The position numbers and the translations under genes were made by a program. Below, in pieces: positions 1 to 8,612 of a DNA stretch of 64,000 nt. Each line of letters starts with the position of its first letter. Position 1 is the stretch's first letter. The notes below the pieces were generated by a model that saw nothing but the letters and a program-made list of their open reading frames with translations, made no database searches and was not told the origin of the DNA. Origin of the DNA: Candidatus Neomarinimicrobiota bacterium (GTDB lineage Bacteria > Fidelibacterota > Marinisomatia > Marinisomatales > S15-B10); assembly GCA_012964825.1 (NCBI GenBank), contig DTTI01000069.1, forward strand, positions 1 through 64,000, written 5' to 3'.

Positions 1-133
1 GTGGCACTCATATAACAACTAAGGGCGATTTCGAAAATCAATAAATTATTGGCCTGATCTGAATAGGTAGGACCGCCGCCTACTCAGAAAAATTCACCCC
101 ATATCATATAGATGTGGGTGCTTCTTTCATCCC

Positions 134-173
134 AAAAACAATAAAGCCCCCGTGAGGAGGCTTTATTGTTTTT
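134..173. terminator. Bidirectional intrinsic terminator
   Basis: A perfect 15-bp inverted repeat (134-148 with 159-173) encloses a 10-nt loop. The arms begin and end in A and T runs, so it can work in either direction. It lies 13 nt beyond the stop codon of the minus-strand gene ending at 186 and probably terminates it. Confidence 0.85.
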
Positions 174-185
174 GTGCCGGGTTTA

Positions 186-935
186 CTAGCCGGTACTCAA
201 GTCAGGTAAGTATTCCCTAATGTATGTTTTTCTGTATTCAAGAATATCCGCAACTCGATCCATCCATTCCTTCTGAGTGCCCTCACCGTGTGCATTCTCA
301 AAAATCTCTCGAGAAAAAATGCCGACCCGATTCTCATAATCCGCCCAGGAATCAAAAGGGACAGTCATATGGATAAGATGGGTCTTCCCACCTGAAAATC
401 GATTGAAGTGACCGAAACGAGCTTTGCTGCCGGCTTTCTTGTGGGCTTCAACTAATTGAGTCCTCAATTCTGCCCATTCACCCAACTTGGCCGGGTGAAC
501 CAAATACTGCGTTACCTCAGAATACCTTGTGGATTCTGTATTCCCGGAACCGTTATAGGAATGGCTTTTCATCTCTACCCATAAAGAAGTTCCCTCATCC
601 TTGCTCATATCGACGTAAGGAATAACATTTTTTTGCCAATAGTCCATTTCCGCTTTGCGTAGCGGATACTTATCTCTATCGGCAAACGTGCGGGGGGTGA
701 ACCTTATTACCGCATCTTGATCCTTACCTGTAATGACTCGGAATGAGAACATGGGATAGTTCTCCTTCCCCACATTGTATTTTTTCGTCTTTTTGGCCAT
801 GGCGTCTTCCATCTGCTGACCCTGCATCGGCTTCGGATGCCATATGCGATATTGATAGACAACCCTACTATCCTGACCCAGCGATAATGACAGACAGAAG
901 CTGAAGAAAACAATCGCACCTGTGAACTTTTTCAT
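186..935 (-). CDS. Secreted protein of unknown function
   Basis: The 249-residue product begins with a clear signal peptide (basic MKK, hydrophobic stretch, cleavage near SLGQ at about residue 21), so it should be exported to the periplasm or beyond. I do not recognise a catalytic motif. The C-terminal half (about residues 145-240) alternates amphipathic helices and strands, with phenylalanine-, histidine- and tryptophan-rich stretches. This resembles the ferredoxin-like alpha/beta folds of NIPSNAP or dimeric-barrel proteins, but that is only an impression. A strong terminator follows the stop. The AT-rich methyltransferase gene lies upstream on the same strand across a 38-nt gap, so they may share a transcript. 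Its base composition is closer to the bulk of the window than to that neighbour. Confidence 0.75.
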   Translation of the reverse strand: MKKFTGAIVFFSFCLSLSLGQDSRVVYQYRIWHPKPMQGQQMEDAMAKKTKKYNVGKENYPMFSFRVITGKDQDAVIRFTPRTFADRDKYPLRKAEMDYWQKNVIPYVDMSKDEGTSLWVEMKSHSYNGSGNTESTRYSEVTQYLVHPAKLGEWAELRTQLVEAHKKAGSKARFGHFNRFSGGKTHLIHMTVPFDSWADYENRVGIFSREIFENAHGEGTQKEWMDRVADILEYRKTYIREYLPDLSTG

Positions 936-973
936 CTTGTTCCCCTTTACTTTTTTTGGTTTATTAGCGAGAT

Positions 974-1786
974 TTAGTTATTTATCGGCTTAATGAACTT
1001 TAAAGTATATCTATCACTCTCTCCTATCAATTTGAGTTGTCTCTGTTTTGATTTAATTGATTTCTTATCTAAACCTTCCTCAGATAAAGTTGGGAGTAAA
1101 TTCCAAACTCCAATAGGATAATCTTTGGTATCCTTAGGGTTTGCATTTACCTGCGAAGAAGCTACATAAACAAAACCAACAGCTTCCGCATCTTTAATCA
1201 TACAAGGTTCACAACTATAGCCTTTTTCATCTATAGTTGAATTACTTCGATGATCGGTGATTCCTAAAACCCCTCCCGGTTTAAGAGTTTTATAAATTGA
1301 ACGAAGTTTTTCAAATTCAGAGTTTCCAATCCAATTATGATAATTCCGAAAAGTTAATACCATATCTGCTGATTCTTCCTCTCCGTAAACAGAGCCCGTC
1401 ATAGGTACCATGATTGCATTACCATATAAGTCTTTATTTGAAGTTAGTTTTTCTTTTTCTTTCTGGTATCTTACTCTAGTACGTTCATTTTCAGAGTTTT
1501 CATCATATGTTGCACTAATGTATTGACCTTTATTTTTTAAAAAGGGTGCTAATATTTCTTGATACCAGCCTCCTCCTGGATAAATTTCTACAACAGTCAT
1601 CGTATTCTTAATTCCAAAAAACTTAAGTGTTTCTAAGGGGTCTCTATACTGGTCCCTGGCCTTATTTTCTTTAGATCTATGCTTGCCCTCAATAATTTCC
1701 TCTAAAGTTTGGCTATAAGAAAATTCAAAGCTTGTAATAATCAGCATACAAAAAAGGGTTATACTTTTTATATAATCAATTTTCAT
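974..1786 (-). CDS. Exported class I SAM-dependent methyltransferase-like protein
   Basis: The 270-residue product has an N-terminal signal peptide (MKIDYIKSITLFCMLIIT... ending near SYSQ). A Rossmann methyltransferase core follows. Motif I is VVEIYPGGGWYQEIL at about residue 62, the acidic motif is ADMVLTFRNYHNW, and a late motif reads LKPGGVLGITDHRS. This matches the predicted methyltransferase group COG4798, members of which often carry signal peptides. Substrate and acceptor are unknown, and how an exported enzyme would obtain SAM is unclear. The gene is visibly richer in A+T than its neighbours and sits on the 3' side of tRNA-Lys, which suggests acquisition by transfer. Confidence 0.8.
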   Translation of the reverse strand: MKIDYIKSITLFCMLIITSFEFSYSQTLEEIIEGKHRSKENKARDQYRDPLETLKFFGIKNTMTVVEIYPGGGWYQEILAPFLKNKGQYISATYDENSENERTRVRYQKEKEKLTSNKDLYGNAIMVPMTGSVYGEEESADMVLTFRNYHNWIGNSEFEKLRSIYKTLKPGGVLGITDHRSNSTIDEKGYSCEPCMIKDAEAVGFVYVASSQVNANPKDTKDYPIGVWNLLPTLSEEGLDKKSIKSKQRQLKLIGESDRYTLKFIKPINN

Positions 1787-1940
1787 TTGTTTCTTCCTTA
1801 ATGTGAAATATTATGTTAGTGAACTCACTTCAGTCTATGAAGACTGAATAAATCAATATAATGTGAGTGATGAATATATCAAAGACCTACCCCCCAGCAA
1901 TTAACGGGGTATAGGGGTGCAAACAGGTTGAAATTGAAGT

Positions 1941-1964
1941 GTGTCCATACAAAACGTGTCCATA
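1941..1964. repeat. Short direct repeat next to tRNA-Lys
   Basis: The 9-mer GTGTCCATA occurs at 1941-1949 and again at 1956-1964, a 15-nt period. A looser pair, CTTTGAC and ATTTGAC, follows at 1985-1991 and 1995-2001 with a 10-nt period. The stretch 1787-2050 otherwise holds no gene that I can support. Such iterated short sites beside the 3' end of a tRNA gene resemble integrase arm-type sites, but no integrase is present in the window. Confidence 0.35.
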
Positions 1965-2050
1965 AAGCGACATTATATGACCTTCTTTGACTTTATTTGA
2001 CCTAGCTGCAACCAGATAACAGGAAAGTCAACTCTCGACAGTATATAAAG

Positions 2051-2073
2051 AAAAAACCCCTCATTAAGAGGGG
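2051..2073 (-). terminator. Intrinsic terminator of tRNA-Lys
   Basis: The arms CCCCTC (2057-2062) and GAGGGG (2068-2073) pair around a 5-nt loop. On the minus strand they are followed by six T residues (2051-2056). It lies 11 nt past the 3' end of the tRNA gene. Confidence 0.9.
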
Positions 2074-2084
2074 CTAATCTGGTG

Positions 2085-2157
2085 TGTGCCCGACAGGAAT
2101 CGAACCTGTGACCAACGGCTTAAAAGGCCGCTGCTCTACCGGCTGAGCTACGGGCAC
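2085..2157 (-). tRNA. tRNA-Lys (anticodon UUU)
   Basis: A 73-nt cloverleaf folds completely on the minus strand. The acceptor GTGCCCG pairs with CGGGCAC, the D arm is GCTC/GAGC, the anticodon loop is CTTTTAA with anticodon TTT at 2122-2124, and the T arm is ACAGG-TTCGATT-CCTGT. The discriminator base is A at 2085. The CCA end is not encoded, because the next bases read CAC. A terminator follows directly. Confidence 0.97.
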
Positions 2158-2268
2158 AAATATAGAGAAAGGGGTGAAAATGCTGCTGACGAATCGTTAG
2201 AAACCGCTTTCTCGCGGGCCAAATTTCCCCTCCATTCATGCACAACGCAAGGGGTTTGTCAGGAGAGC

Positions 2269-3369
2269 CTAAGAGCCGAGTTTTACGGTCAGGGAATTGA
2301 CATTTTCGCCATCCCCATCTTTCAGTTCCACCAGCATGGTGTTCAGGACTGTATCGATGGTGATAAGACCGAAATTACTGTCCGGGTAGGTGGCGCCCAG
2401 GCGAAGGGGACCGTCCTCTTCCACAGGAAATGTATCAGCATTCAAGGGGCTAGAGGTGATCTCGTATATTTTGTTCCCGGCTGGCGTGGTCAATTGGTAC
2501 AGCCCGCCCCTGTGGCGGTCACCGGTGAGAAAAAGCATATTGTCCACGCTGTACTGATCCAGGAGAGACACAAACCTGTCCACTTCGTGGGGTAACATTC
2601 TCCAGCACTCCCAGCCATGGCCGGCGGCAAGGAACTGTATGGAGGATACGATAAGTCGATAATCGGCTGGTGCCTGTAGCTTGTCCTGCAGCCAGAGCCA
2701 CTGAGCAGAACCAAGTATGGATCGGGTCGTGTCGTTTGAGGCAAGGTACCGTTCCTTTCCGGCTGCCCCTTCTTCATCAGTGTGATCCAGCGGTCCCCGG
2801 AAATATCGGGTGTCCAGGTAAAGAAGCTGTACTGTTTTCCCGCCCAGATCCAGCCGCTGTTCCCTGTATAGACCGGGCCGAGTCCGCCGGACGTCATCTT
2901 CCGGGATCTCCCAGAAATCGAAGAACATTTTTTCCGTCTCCTCCTTGTGGGAATAATCTATGCCGCCGTCATTAATGCCATAGTCGTGATCATCCCAGAT
3001 CGCTTCCACGGGAAAGTCGGGACTCATAGCTGCGAAATTCTCTTTCTGTTTGGCGTAGGCACTCTCCATCCTGCTAAGCTCACCGCTGGGAGTATCTCCG
3101 TAAACGTTATCGCCGATCATGAGAAACATATCCGGTGCCGCAGCCTTTACTTCATCAAAAATGGCCATGGACTTGTCCTGGTCCAAGCAGGAGCCAAAAC
3201 CGATCTTTACCGATGTGCGGTCACCCAGGTGATCATAAGAGCGAGGAGAGAAAATTGCCTCCGTCTCTAAAGTCTGATGGCCGGAATCCTGTTTTCCAAC
3301 GTTGCCACAACCGATAGTAAAAAGAACGGAAAAAATGGCAAGCTCTGTTTTAAAAAAATGTGGTGTCAT
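2269..3369 (-). CDS. PhoD-like alkaline phosphatase, lipoprotein
   Basis: A metallophosphatase of the PhoD family that hydrolyses phosphomonoesters or diesters outside the cytoplasm. Visible motifs are GFGSC, MIGDNVYGD (metal ligands), WDDHDYG, LYLDTRYFR and FLTGDRHRGG (the C-terminal metal-binding histidine). I chose the ATG at 3369, which gives 366 residues with a lipoprotein signal ending in TIGC. An ATG 36 bases further upstream would add 12 residues before the hydrophobic core and spoil it. The length is short for PhoD because the usual N-terminal beta-sandwich domain is missing. The gene sits alone between tRNA-Lys and the repeat protein. Calcium or iron dependence cannot be read from the sequence. 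Confidence 0.88.
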   Translation of the reverse strand: MTPHFFKTELAIFSVLFTIGCGNVGKQDSGHQTLETEAIFSPRSYDHLGDRTSVKIGFGSCLDQDKSMAIFDEVKAAAPDMFLMIGDNVYGDTPSGELSRMESAYAKQKENFAAMSPDFPVEAIWDDHDYGINDGGIDYSHKEETEKMFFDFWEIPEDDVRRTRPGLYREQRLDLGGKTVQLLYLDTRYFRGPLDHTDEEGAAGKERYLASNDTTRSILGSAQWLWLQDKLQAPADYRLIVSSIQFLAAGHGWECWRMLPHEVDRFVSLLDQYSVDNMLFLTGDRHRGGLYQLTTPAGNKIYEITSSPLNADTFPVEEDGPLRLGATYPDSNFGLITIDTVLNTMLVELKDGDGENVNSLTVKLGS

Positions 3370-3512
3370 TGTTCTCTCAAATTTACAAAGAGTACTCGAG
3401 AGCACCCTTAAAACTTCAGCTATTCCGCATCAAAAATAATGTTGCGGCCCGTCTAAGCAAGGTCCCTTCGATTATATAGAAAAATCTGTCCGCTGAATTC
3501 GCTGCGTGAAAA

Positions 3513-6500
3513 CTAACGGAGAAGCAGCATCTTCCGAGTCTGAGTGAACTCTTCAGCATCAAAACGCAAAATATAAACGCCTGAGCTAACCCTCAGACCG
3601 AACGTGTCAGTCCCGCTCCAGCGGACAGTGTGAGAACCTGCCACCATCACAACATCTGAAAGCACTGTGATGTGCCTCCCCAGTAAGTCATAGATGTTGA
3701 GAGTGACGTGGCTTTGCTCCGGAAGGTCATAGCTGATGATCGTCTCAGGGTTGAACGGGTTGGGATGGTTTGGGTGTAGGGCAAACACCCTGGGCAGTGC
3801 TACATTGTCATCGGTGGCCAGGGGCGGACCCTCGCCCTCCAGGTAAATGGTGTACTCCACAATTTCATCGTCCAAGGAAACGCTCCTCGCCACAAGCTGT
3901 TCTTCATATCCGTCCCCGTTGGCATAAACATCGTAGGTTCCATTAGGGACCCACATCCGGAATTTGCCGTTTGGTTCCACTCCGGCGTTCTGCCCCCACT
4001 GATTTACTCCGTCCCAAGCCCATACCCAGACGTGGTGGACAGGCTTTTCCGTCTTCTCAGAGAAAATTCGCCCCTTAAAACCAGACTTTGTTTTGTAAAC
4101 ATTGAAGTTCCTATCGGACGATCCGGAGAGGACATCCTGATACCAGTTCTTTTCAACGTAACTGCTGTCCGGCAACCGCCACGTTTCCAACCAAACATTA
4201 TAACCCCTGTGATCATCAGCCTCACTCGCCACGGAAAGAGTATAAAGGCCACTCTCATCTGTCCGTGTTTGCGTCCATCCGATGTGGGTGTCCCCCCTCA
4301 CCTCAACGTCCGGCAGGGGTAATCCATCCAAGGTGACCGTGCCGGTGATGGTGGCGTCTGTGCTGACAGCACTTAGATTGAGTGACACCGTTTCACCTGA
4401 AGCGACTGTGATGAGGGTGTCTCTGGGTGCCAGATAATCGGGCATAAGGTCCCACGCCTCCAGGCGGATCCACCAGTTACCGACAATAAGTCCCACCTTG
4501 AATGCGCCCGTGGCATCCGTCTTTGTCTCAATCCAGTTCCATGGTGGGAGATCAGAATTGGCATAAATCTTCACTTCGGCGATGGGGTCACCGTTCTCAT
4601 CTAACGCCTTCCCCTCCACAAACGAATTGGCGTACACATAATGGAAATTGACACCGGCTGTTCCCGAGGTCACGTTCCAATGCTCTTCCAAGTGGAACAG
4701 GTCATCATCATGCAATTCCCATTCATGGGCATAAACGTGGTAACCGCCATGAGCGTCCACTTTGCTGGCCACGGCGATAGAATAAGTGCCGTCGGAATTA
4801 GTTGTGGCCTGGGACCACCCCTGTCTACTCCGGGCCTCTACACCAATGCCCACCACCGGCGACCCATCCAGAAATACCGCGCCAGAAATAGATGCATCAG
4901 CGGTTAACAGAATAATATCTTTTGTAACTGTGGACGCCACAGAAACAGAAACTTTTATCCAATCAGGATTAAGGTGCGTACCCCGCAGTTCCCAGCCGTC
5001 CACATTGATGCGCCACCTCCCGGGAGCAACGCCAAGTTTGTAATATCCTGTAGTGTCTGTTCTTGTTTCACTGAAGCCTCTCTGCTCGCCGTCACGCTCC
5101 GCCCAGACACGGAGATCAAAAAAGGAAGCTCCTGTGTCATCGATCACCTTCCCTTCAATAAAGGCGTTAGGTGAACTGAGGTTAAAGTCTAACCCGGAAG
5201 TACCGGAGGTGACATTGTGATAAGACTCCTCGATGATACTGCCGGACGGAATGGACCATTCATGCACCCAGAGATGATAACCGCCTTCGTCATCAGCTAC
5301 TGAGGAGACTGAGGCTGAGAACGCACCAGTCGAATCGGAGACGGCTTCAGCCCACCCCAGTTCACTGCTGGCACCGATGAACACATGGTCCATTGGCTCA
5401 CCATCGAAATAGACCATCCCCGTGATGGCGGCATCCGTGGCGTATACAGTAAAACTGTGTGTGGTGGTGCCATCTGTCACATTCACCTCCTCACCTTGAG
5501 GAACAAGATAATCCGGCATCATTTGGCCGGCGTCAACATCTAGCCACCACCGGCCTGCAATGACACCGAGCTTAAAACTACCGTCAGAGCCCGTGATCTC
5601 GTTTACATGATTCCCAGTCTGATGCTGGTTTGCATAAACAGAAACACCCACGATGGGAGTGCCGGCATTATCTGTCACAGTCCCTTCAATGAATGATGTT
5701 GCAGCAACAAGTTCAATTTTAAGGTCGGCAGTACCGGATTTAATTCCTTCATACCGTTCCTTGCGGAATGCCGTCTCGCTGAGATCGTGGGTGTTGACCC
5801 ACAGATTGTAACCACCCGTGGCGTCGGCCTCGCTAGCCACCTGTAGCGTGAATGTGCCGTCTGAAGCCGTTTCAGTCCGAGTCCAGCCAGTTTTCCCTTC
5901 GGCAGATACTCCTACCTTTGAAAGTAGTGTTCCATCCAAAAGCACCATCCCTGAAATGGTGGCATCAGATGCGTAGGCAGTAAAGTCCACTGTGGTAGCA
6001 GTGTCGTCTTCTACAGTAACTTCTTTTTCCTTGGGCCTGAGATAGGTCGGGATGAGATCATTTTCATTGAGCCTCAACTTCACTTTACCGGCTTCCACCG
6101 TCATCTCATAAGACCCGTCGGTACCCGTCTTCGTCCAAGTGCCGCCCTCTCCTTCAAAATCTGCAGAAACCTCTACATCTGAGATGGGATTTCCGTCATC
6201 ATCTGACACTGTCCCTCTCAGTGTGGCTGATGTGCTGAAAAAAGAAACCCTTCCGGGAAGTCCTTTGTCAGTAAAACGCTTTTTGGCTGCATATACCACT
6301 GCCCGGGATTTGTCCCACTGGGTTTTTCGTGACAGCTCCTCCAAGACGCGGTCATTCTCTATTCGTCGAAGATCACTGTTGCGCCTCATGGCCTGAAGCT
6401 GGTCATCTTGCCCGGAACCGAATGCTTTACCGGGAAGCAAACTCGCTGTAAAGATCGCAAAAAGTAATATCTGTTTTATCACAGGTGTTACCAAACCACT

Positions 6501-6518
6501 CAAAAGGAATTTAAGCAC
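3513..6518 (-). CDS. Large secreted protein with alternating carboxypeptidase-regulatory-like repeats and C-terminal sorting domain
   Basis: The 1001-residue product has a signal peptide (residues 1-34). A short helical region follows (about 35-90), then nine beta-sandwich units of the carboxypeptidase regulatory-like type. Two unit types alternate. Type A begins EGxVxDDxGxPI and contains GRWWLxVDA and MPDYLxP. Type B begins DATISGxVxLDG and contains GGYxLWVHEW and VTSGT. Four A-B pairs of about 165 residues are followed by one more A-like unit. The C-terminus has HPNHPNPFNPET, a FlgD-like Ig fold with GVYILRF, and a basic end, typical of type IX secretion sorting domains. It is probably displayed on the cell surface and may bind carbohydrate or protein; the ligand is unknown. 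The gene starts 22 nt after the MATE gene and may be the last gene of that operon. Confidence 0.88.
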   Translation of the reverse strand: MLKFLLSGLVTPVIKQILLFAIFTASLLPGKAFGSGQDDQLQAMRRNSDLRRIENDRVLEELSRKTQWDKSRAVVYAAKKRFTDKGLPGRVSFFSTSATLRGTVSDDDGNPISDVEVSADFEGEGGTWTKTGTDGSYEMTVEAGKVKLRLNENDLIPTYLRPKEKEVTVEDDTATTVDFTAYASDATISGMVLLDGTLLSKVGVSAEGKTGWTRTETASDGTFTLQVASEADATGGYNLWVNTHDLSETAFRKERYEGIKSGTADLKIELVAATSFIEGTVTDNAGTPIVGVSVYANQHQTGNHVNEITGSDGSFKLGVIAGRWWLDVDAGQMMPDYLVPQGEEVNVTDGTTTHSFTVYATDAAITGMVYFDGEPMDHVFIGASSELGWAEAVSDSTGAFSASVSSVADDEGGYHLWVHEWSIPSGSIIEESYHNVTSGTSGLDFNLSSPNAFIEGKVIDDTGASFFDLRVWAERDGEQRGFSETRTDTTGYYKLGVAPGRWRINVDGWELRGTHLNPDWIKVSVSVASTVTKDIILLTADASISGAVFLDGSPVVGIGVEARSRQGWSQATTNSDGTYSIAVASKVDAHGGYHVYAHEWELHDDDLFHLEEHWNVTSGTAGVNFHYVYANSFVEGKALDENGDPIAEVKIYANSDLPPWNWIETKTDATGAFKVGLIVGNWWIRLEAWDLMPDYLAPRDTLITVASGETVSLNLSAVSTDATITGTVTLDGLPLPDVEVRGDTHIGWTQTRTDESGLYTLSVASEADDHRGYNVWLETWRLPDSSYVEKNWYQDVLSGSSDRNFNVYKTKSGFKGRIFSEKTEKPVHHVWVWAWDGVNQWGQNAGVEPNGKFRMWVPNGTYDVYANGDGYEEQLVARSVSLDDEIVEYTIYLEGEGPPLATDDNVALPRVFALHPNHPNPFNPETIISYDLPEQSHVTLNIYDLLGRHITVLSDVVMVAGSHTVRWSGTDTFGLRVSSGVYILRFDAEEFTQTRKMLLLR

Positions 6519-6540
6519 CTAAGCTCAAAGATCAAGATTT

Positions 6541-7974
6541 CTATACTTTTATCTCCTTCCAGTCACCTTTCAGAATTTTCCAGGTGATAGTGACTGCATA
6601 GAGAAACAGGTAGAGGGCAAATGCCAACCACGGCCCGACAATACCATAATCAAAAACAATACCCAGCAGGTAGCAGCCGGGGAGGAAAATACCCCAAGAT
6701 AAGCTGAGATCGATGATGGCAGGAAACACCGTGTTCCCGGCACCGGAGAGACCAAACCAGAGTGTCAGCCCCACCGCATCAAAGAATTGCACAACACCCA
6801 AGATCCGTAGGGGTAAGAGACCCATCTCGATCACTGCCCTCTCATTCGTAAAGATTGATAGTATAGGCCGTGGAAACAGCAGGAAAAGTATTCCCATAGT
6901 TCCCATAAAGACCACAGACCACCGGACGGACTCCAGCATGCTTATGGCTGCCCTTTCTGGATCTTCTTCTCCCAACGCTTTACCCACCAAGGTTGCACAG
7001 GCAACGCCGAAACCAACGGCAGGAAGAAACGACGCCATGGCAAGGGTAAAGACAACTTGCGTTGCTGCCACTTCCAGTGTTCCGATTATTCCAATAATCT
7101 TGAAAAACAGCACATAGACCACCATGACACCCACTTCCTGAAAACCCTGGGGTGCAGCGATCTCCACCTCTTTCTTCAGTATCTCACGATTGAAACCACC
7201 TTTAAAAGCACCGTAGTTTCTCCTGAACTCTTGGGTAAAACCGCGAATGGTGTAGTGAATGATCATCCAAACAGCTGCACACAACGTAGCAATGGCGGCC
7301 CCCTCCACACCCAAGGCAGGGAAATCGAATGGCGACCAGAGAACGCTAAGGAATGATAAGTCTCCCATGGGCGAAGCGGCCAGCATCTCCGTTAGCCGGG
7401 CATTCCCGAAAATCAAACCTGCATCGAGATAAATGTTCAGCAGATTAGATACAATGGTCACTTCCATGTGGATCCTCGTCCGTTCCACTCCGTTGTAGAA
7501 CCCCTGGAACGCATAACCGATGGTAATGCAGGCCGCTCCCACGAATGACCACTGTGTGTAGGCAATGGCTAGGGGGATAACTGCCGGGTCATCAATGAGA
7601 AACCGGATGGCAGTTCCAGCCAACTTATATCCCACCACGGCTAAAACAACACCGACCATGCCTGCCAGCACCAGTCCGGTATTCAGGGCAAGTCCGCAAT
7701 CGCTGAACCTTTTTTGACCGTACCGCCGAGCCGTCACCGTTTGCACTCCCGTCCGGAAAGAAATACCAATGCTCAGAATTGTCCAGATGAGTACAGCACC
7801 CAGCCCCACTGCCGCCAAAGCTTTGGTACCTAGGCGCCCCACCATGGCCACATCCACCACATTCATGAGAACACGGCTGAGGTTACCGAGAATAACAGGG
7901 AAAGCTAAGACTAGAACCCGTCGGAAAATCGCCTTATCAGTGGGGAGGATAAGTAGCCGAAGCTTAGCTATCAT
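6541..7974 (-). CDS. MATE family efflux transporter
   Basis: A polytopic inner-membrane exporter (477 residues, about 12 membrane segments) of the MATE family, which uses Na+ or H+ gradients to extrude drugs or metabolites. The typical N-terminal segment PVILGNLSRVLMNVVDVAMVG is present, as is its counterpart in the second half. I chose the ATG at 7974, which overlaps the upstream stop as ATGA. An ATG 75 bases further upstream lies inside the preceding gene and adds no membrane segment. It is the most distal member of a run of overlapping genes that includes a DMT-type exporter and an acyltransferase. The substrate cannot be inferred. Confidence 0.93.
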   Translation of the reverse strand: MIAKLRLLILPTDKAIFRRVLVLAFPVILGNLSRVLMNVVDVAMVGRLGTKALAAVGLGAVLIWTILSIGISFRTGVQTVTARRYGQKRFSDCGLALNTGLVLAGMVGVVLAVVGYKLAGTAIRFLIDDPAVIPLAIAYTQWSFVGAACITIGYAFQGFYNGVERTRIHMEVTIVSNLLNIYLDAGLIFGNARLTEMLAASPMGDLSFLSVLWSPFDFPALGVEGAAIATLCAAVWMIIHYTIRGFTQEFRRNYGAFKGGFNREILKKEVEIAAPQGFQEVGVMVVYVLFFKIIGIIGTLEVAATQVVFTLAMASFLPAVGFGVACATLVGKALGEEDPERAAISMLESVRWSVVFMGTMGILFLLFPRPILSIFTNERAVIEMGLLPLRILGVVQFFDAVGLTLWFGLSGAGNTVFPAIIDLSLSWGIFLPGCYLLGIVFDYGIVGPWLAFALYLFLYAVTITWKILKGDWKEIKV

Positions 7975-8612
7975 TTGGCGGATGATTGCATCATTCGCCA
8001 GACGAAATAGCCGACGCCCAGGGCCAATCCCGCAAGAAAGATCACCCAAGAGAATACTTCAGGAGGAGTGGAGCCATCATTGCTCAAAAAGCTATATAAA
8101 ATAAGCGATGCCGCTCCAGTCTCAACCAGCCAGTCCGTAATCGATACAACTGTGGCTTTCTCCTTCTCTTCCCGCATCAGGAGCCAGTAGCCGCAGAACA
8201 CAAGTCCCACACTGACCAGGACAGGAGCCAGGATAGGGGCCATCCACGGCTGTGGCACTAGAAAGAGAAGGTCCCAGTCCAATAACGATGTGGGCCAATT
8301 GTGGAAGGTAGCTAGCCAGACATAATAAAGTATATCCCATATGCCGAAAGCAATGATAAAGGACCCAAACCTGCCCATGGGCCTCTGTCCCGCCAAGAAA
8401 CCAACGGAGAGGAGAAGCACCAAAGTGGCCACTTCCCGTGCTGTCTCAATAAAATAAATTTCCTGAGGTATGTAAAAAAGATTAATGTTGCTCCCTTCTA
8501 CCTGAAGGAGCTTTCTCAGATAGATGACGACGGCTGCCTCCACCAGAGCGAACGCCGCCGCAAAGAGCGTCAGCCAGAAGAATTTCCGTCGCGCCGATAT
8601 GTTACGCTTCAC
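7971..8612 (-). CDS. Hypothetical polytopic membrane protein
   Basis: The 213-residue product has about six hydrophobic segments (near residues 12-30, 55-75, 80-100, 120-140, 155-175 and 185-205) and no soluble domain. I do not recognise the family. It starts with GTG at 8612, overlaps the DMT gene by 11 bp and couples to the MATE gene through an ATGA overlap. It may therefore be a partner of one of the two exporters or a separate membrane enzyme. The conserved-looking polar residues are scattered and do not form a known motif. Confidence 0.8.
   Translation of the reverse strand: MKRNISARRKFFWLTLFAAAFALVEAAVVIYLRKLLQVEGSNINLFYIPQEIYFIETAREVATLVLLLSVGFLAGQRPMGRFGSFIIAFGIWDILYYVWLATFHNWPTSLLDWDLLFLVPQPWMAPILAPVLVSVGLVFCGYWLLMREEKEKATVVSITDWLVETGAASLILYSFLSNDGSTPPEVFSWVIFLAGLALGVGYFVWRMMQSSAK

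Noticed and set aside
2086-2595. Plus-strand reading frame across tRNA-Lys
   Set aside because: It runs through the tRNA gene and antisense to the phosphatase gene, and its protein shows no family features.
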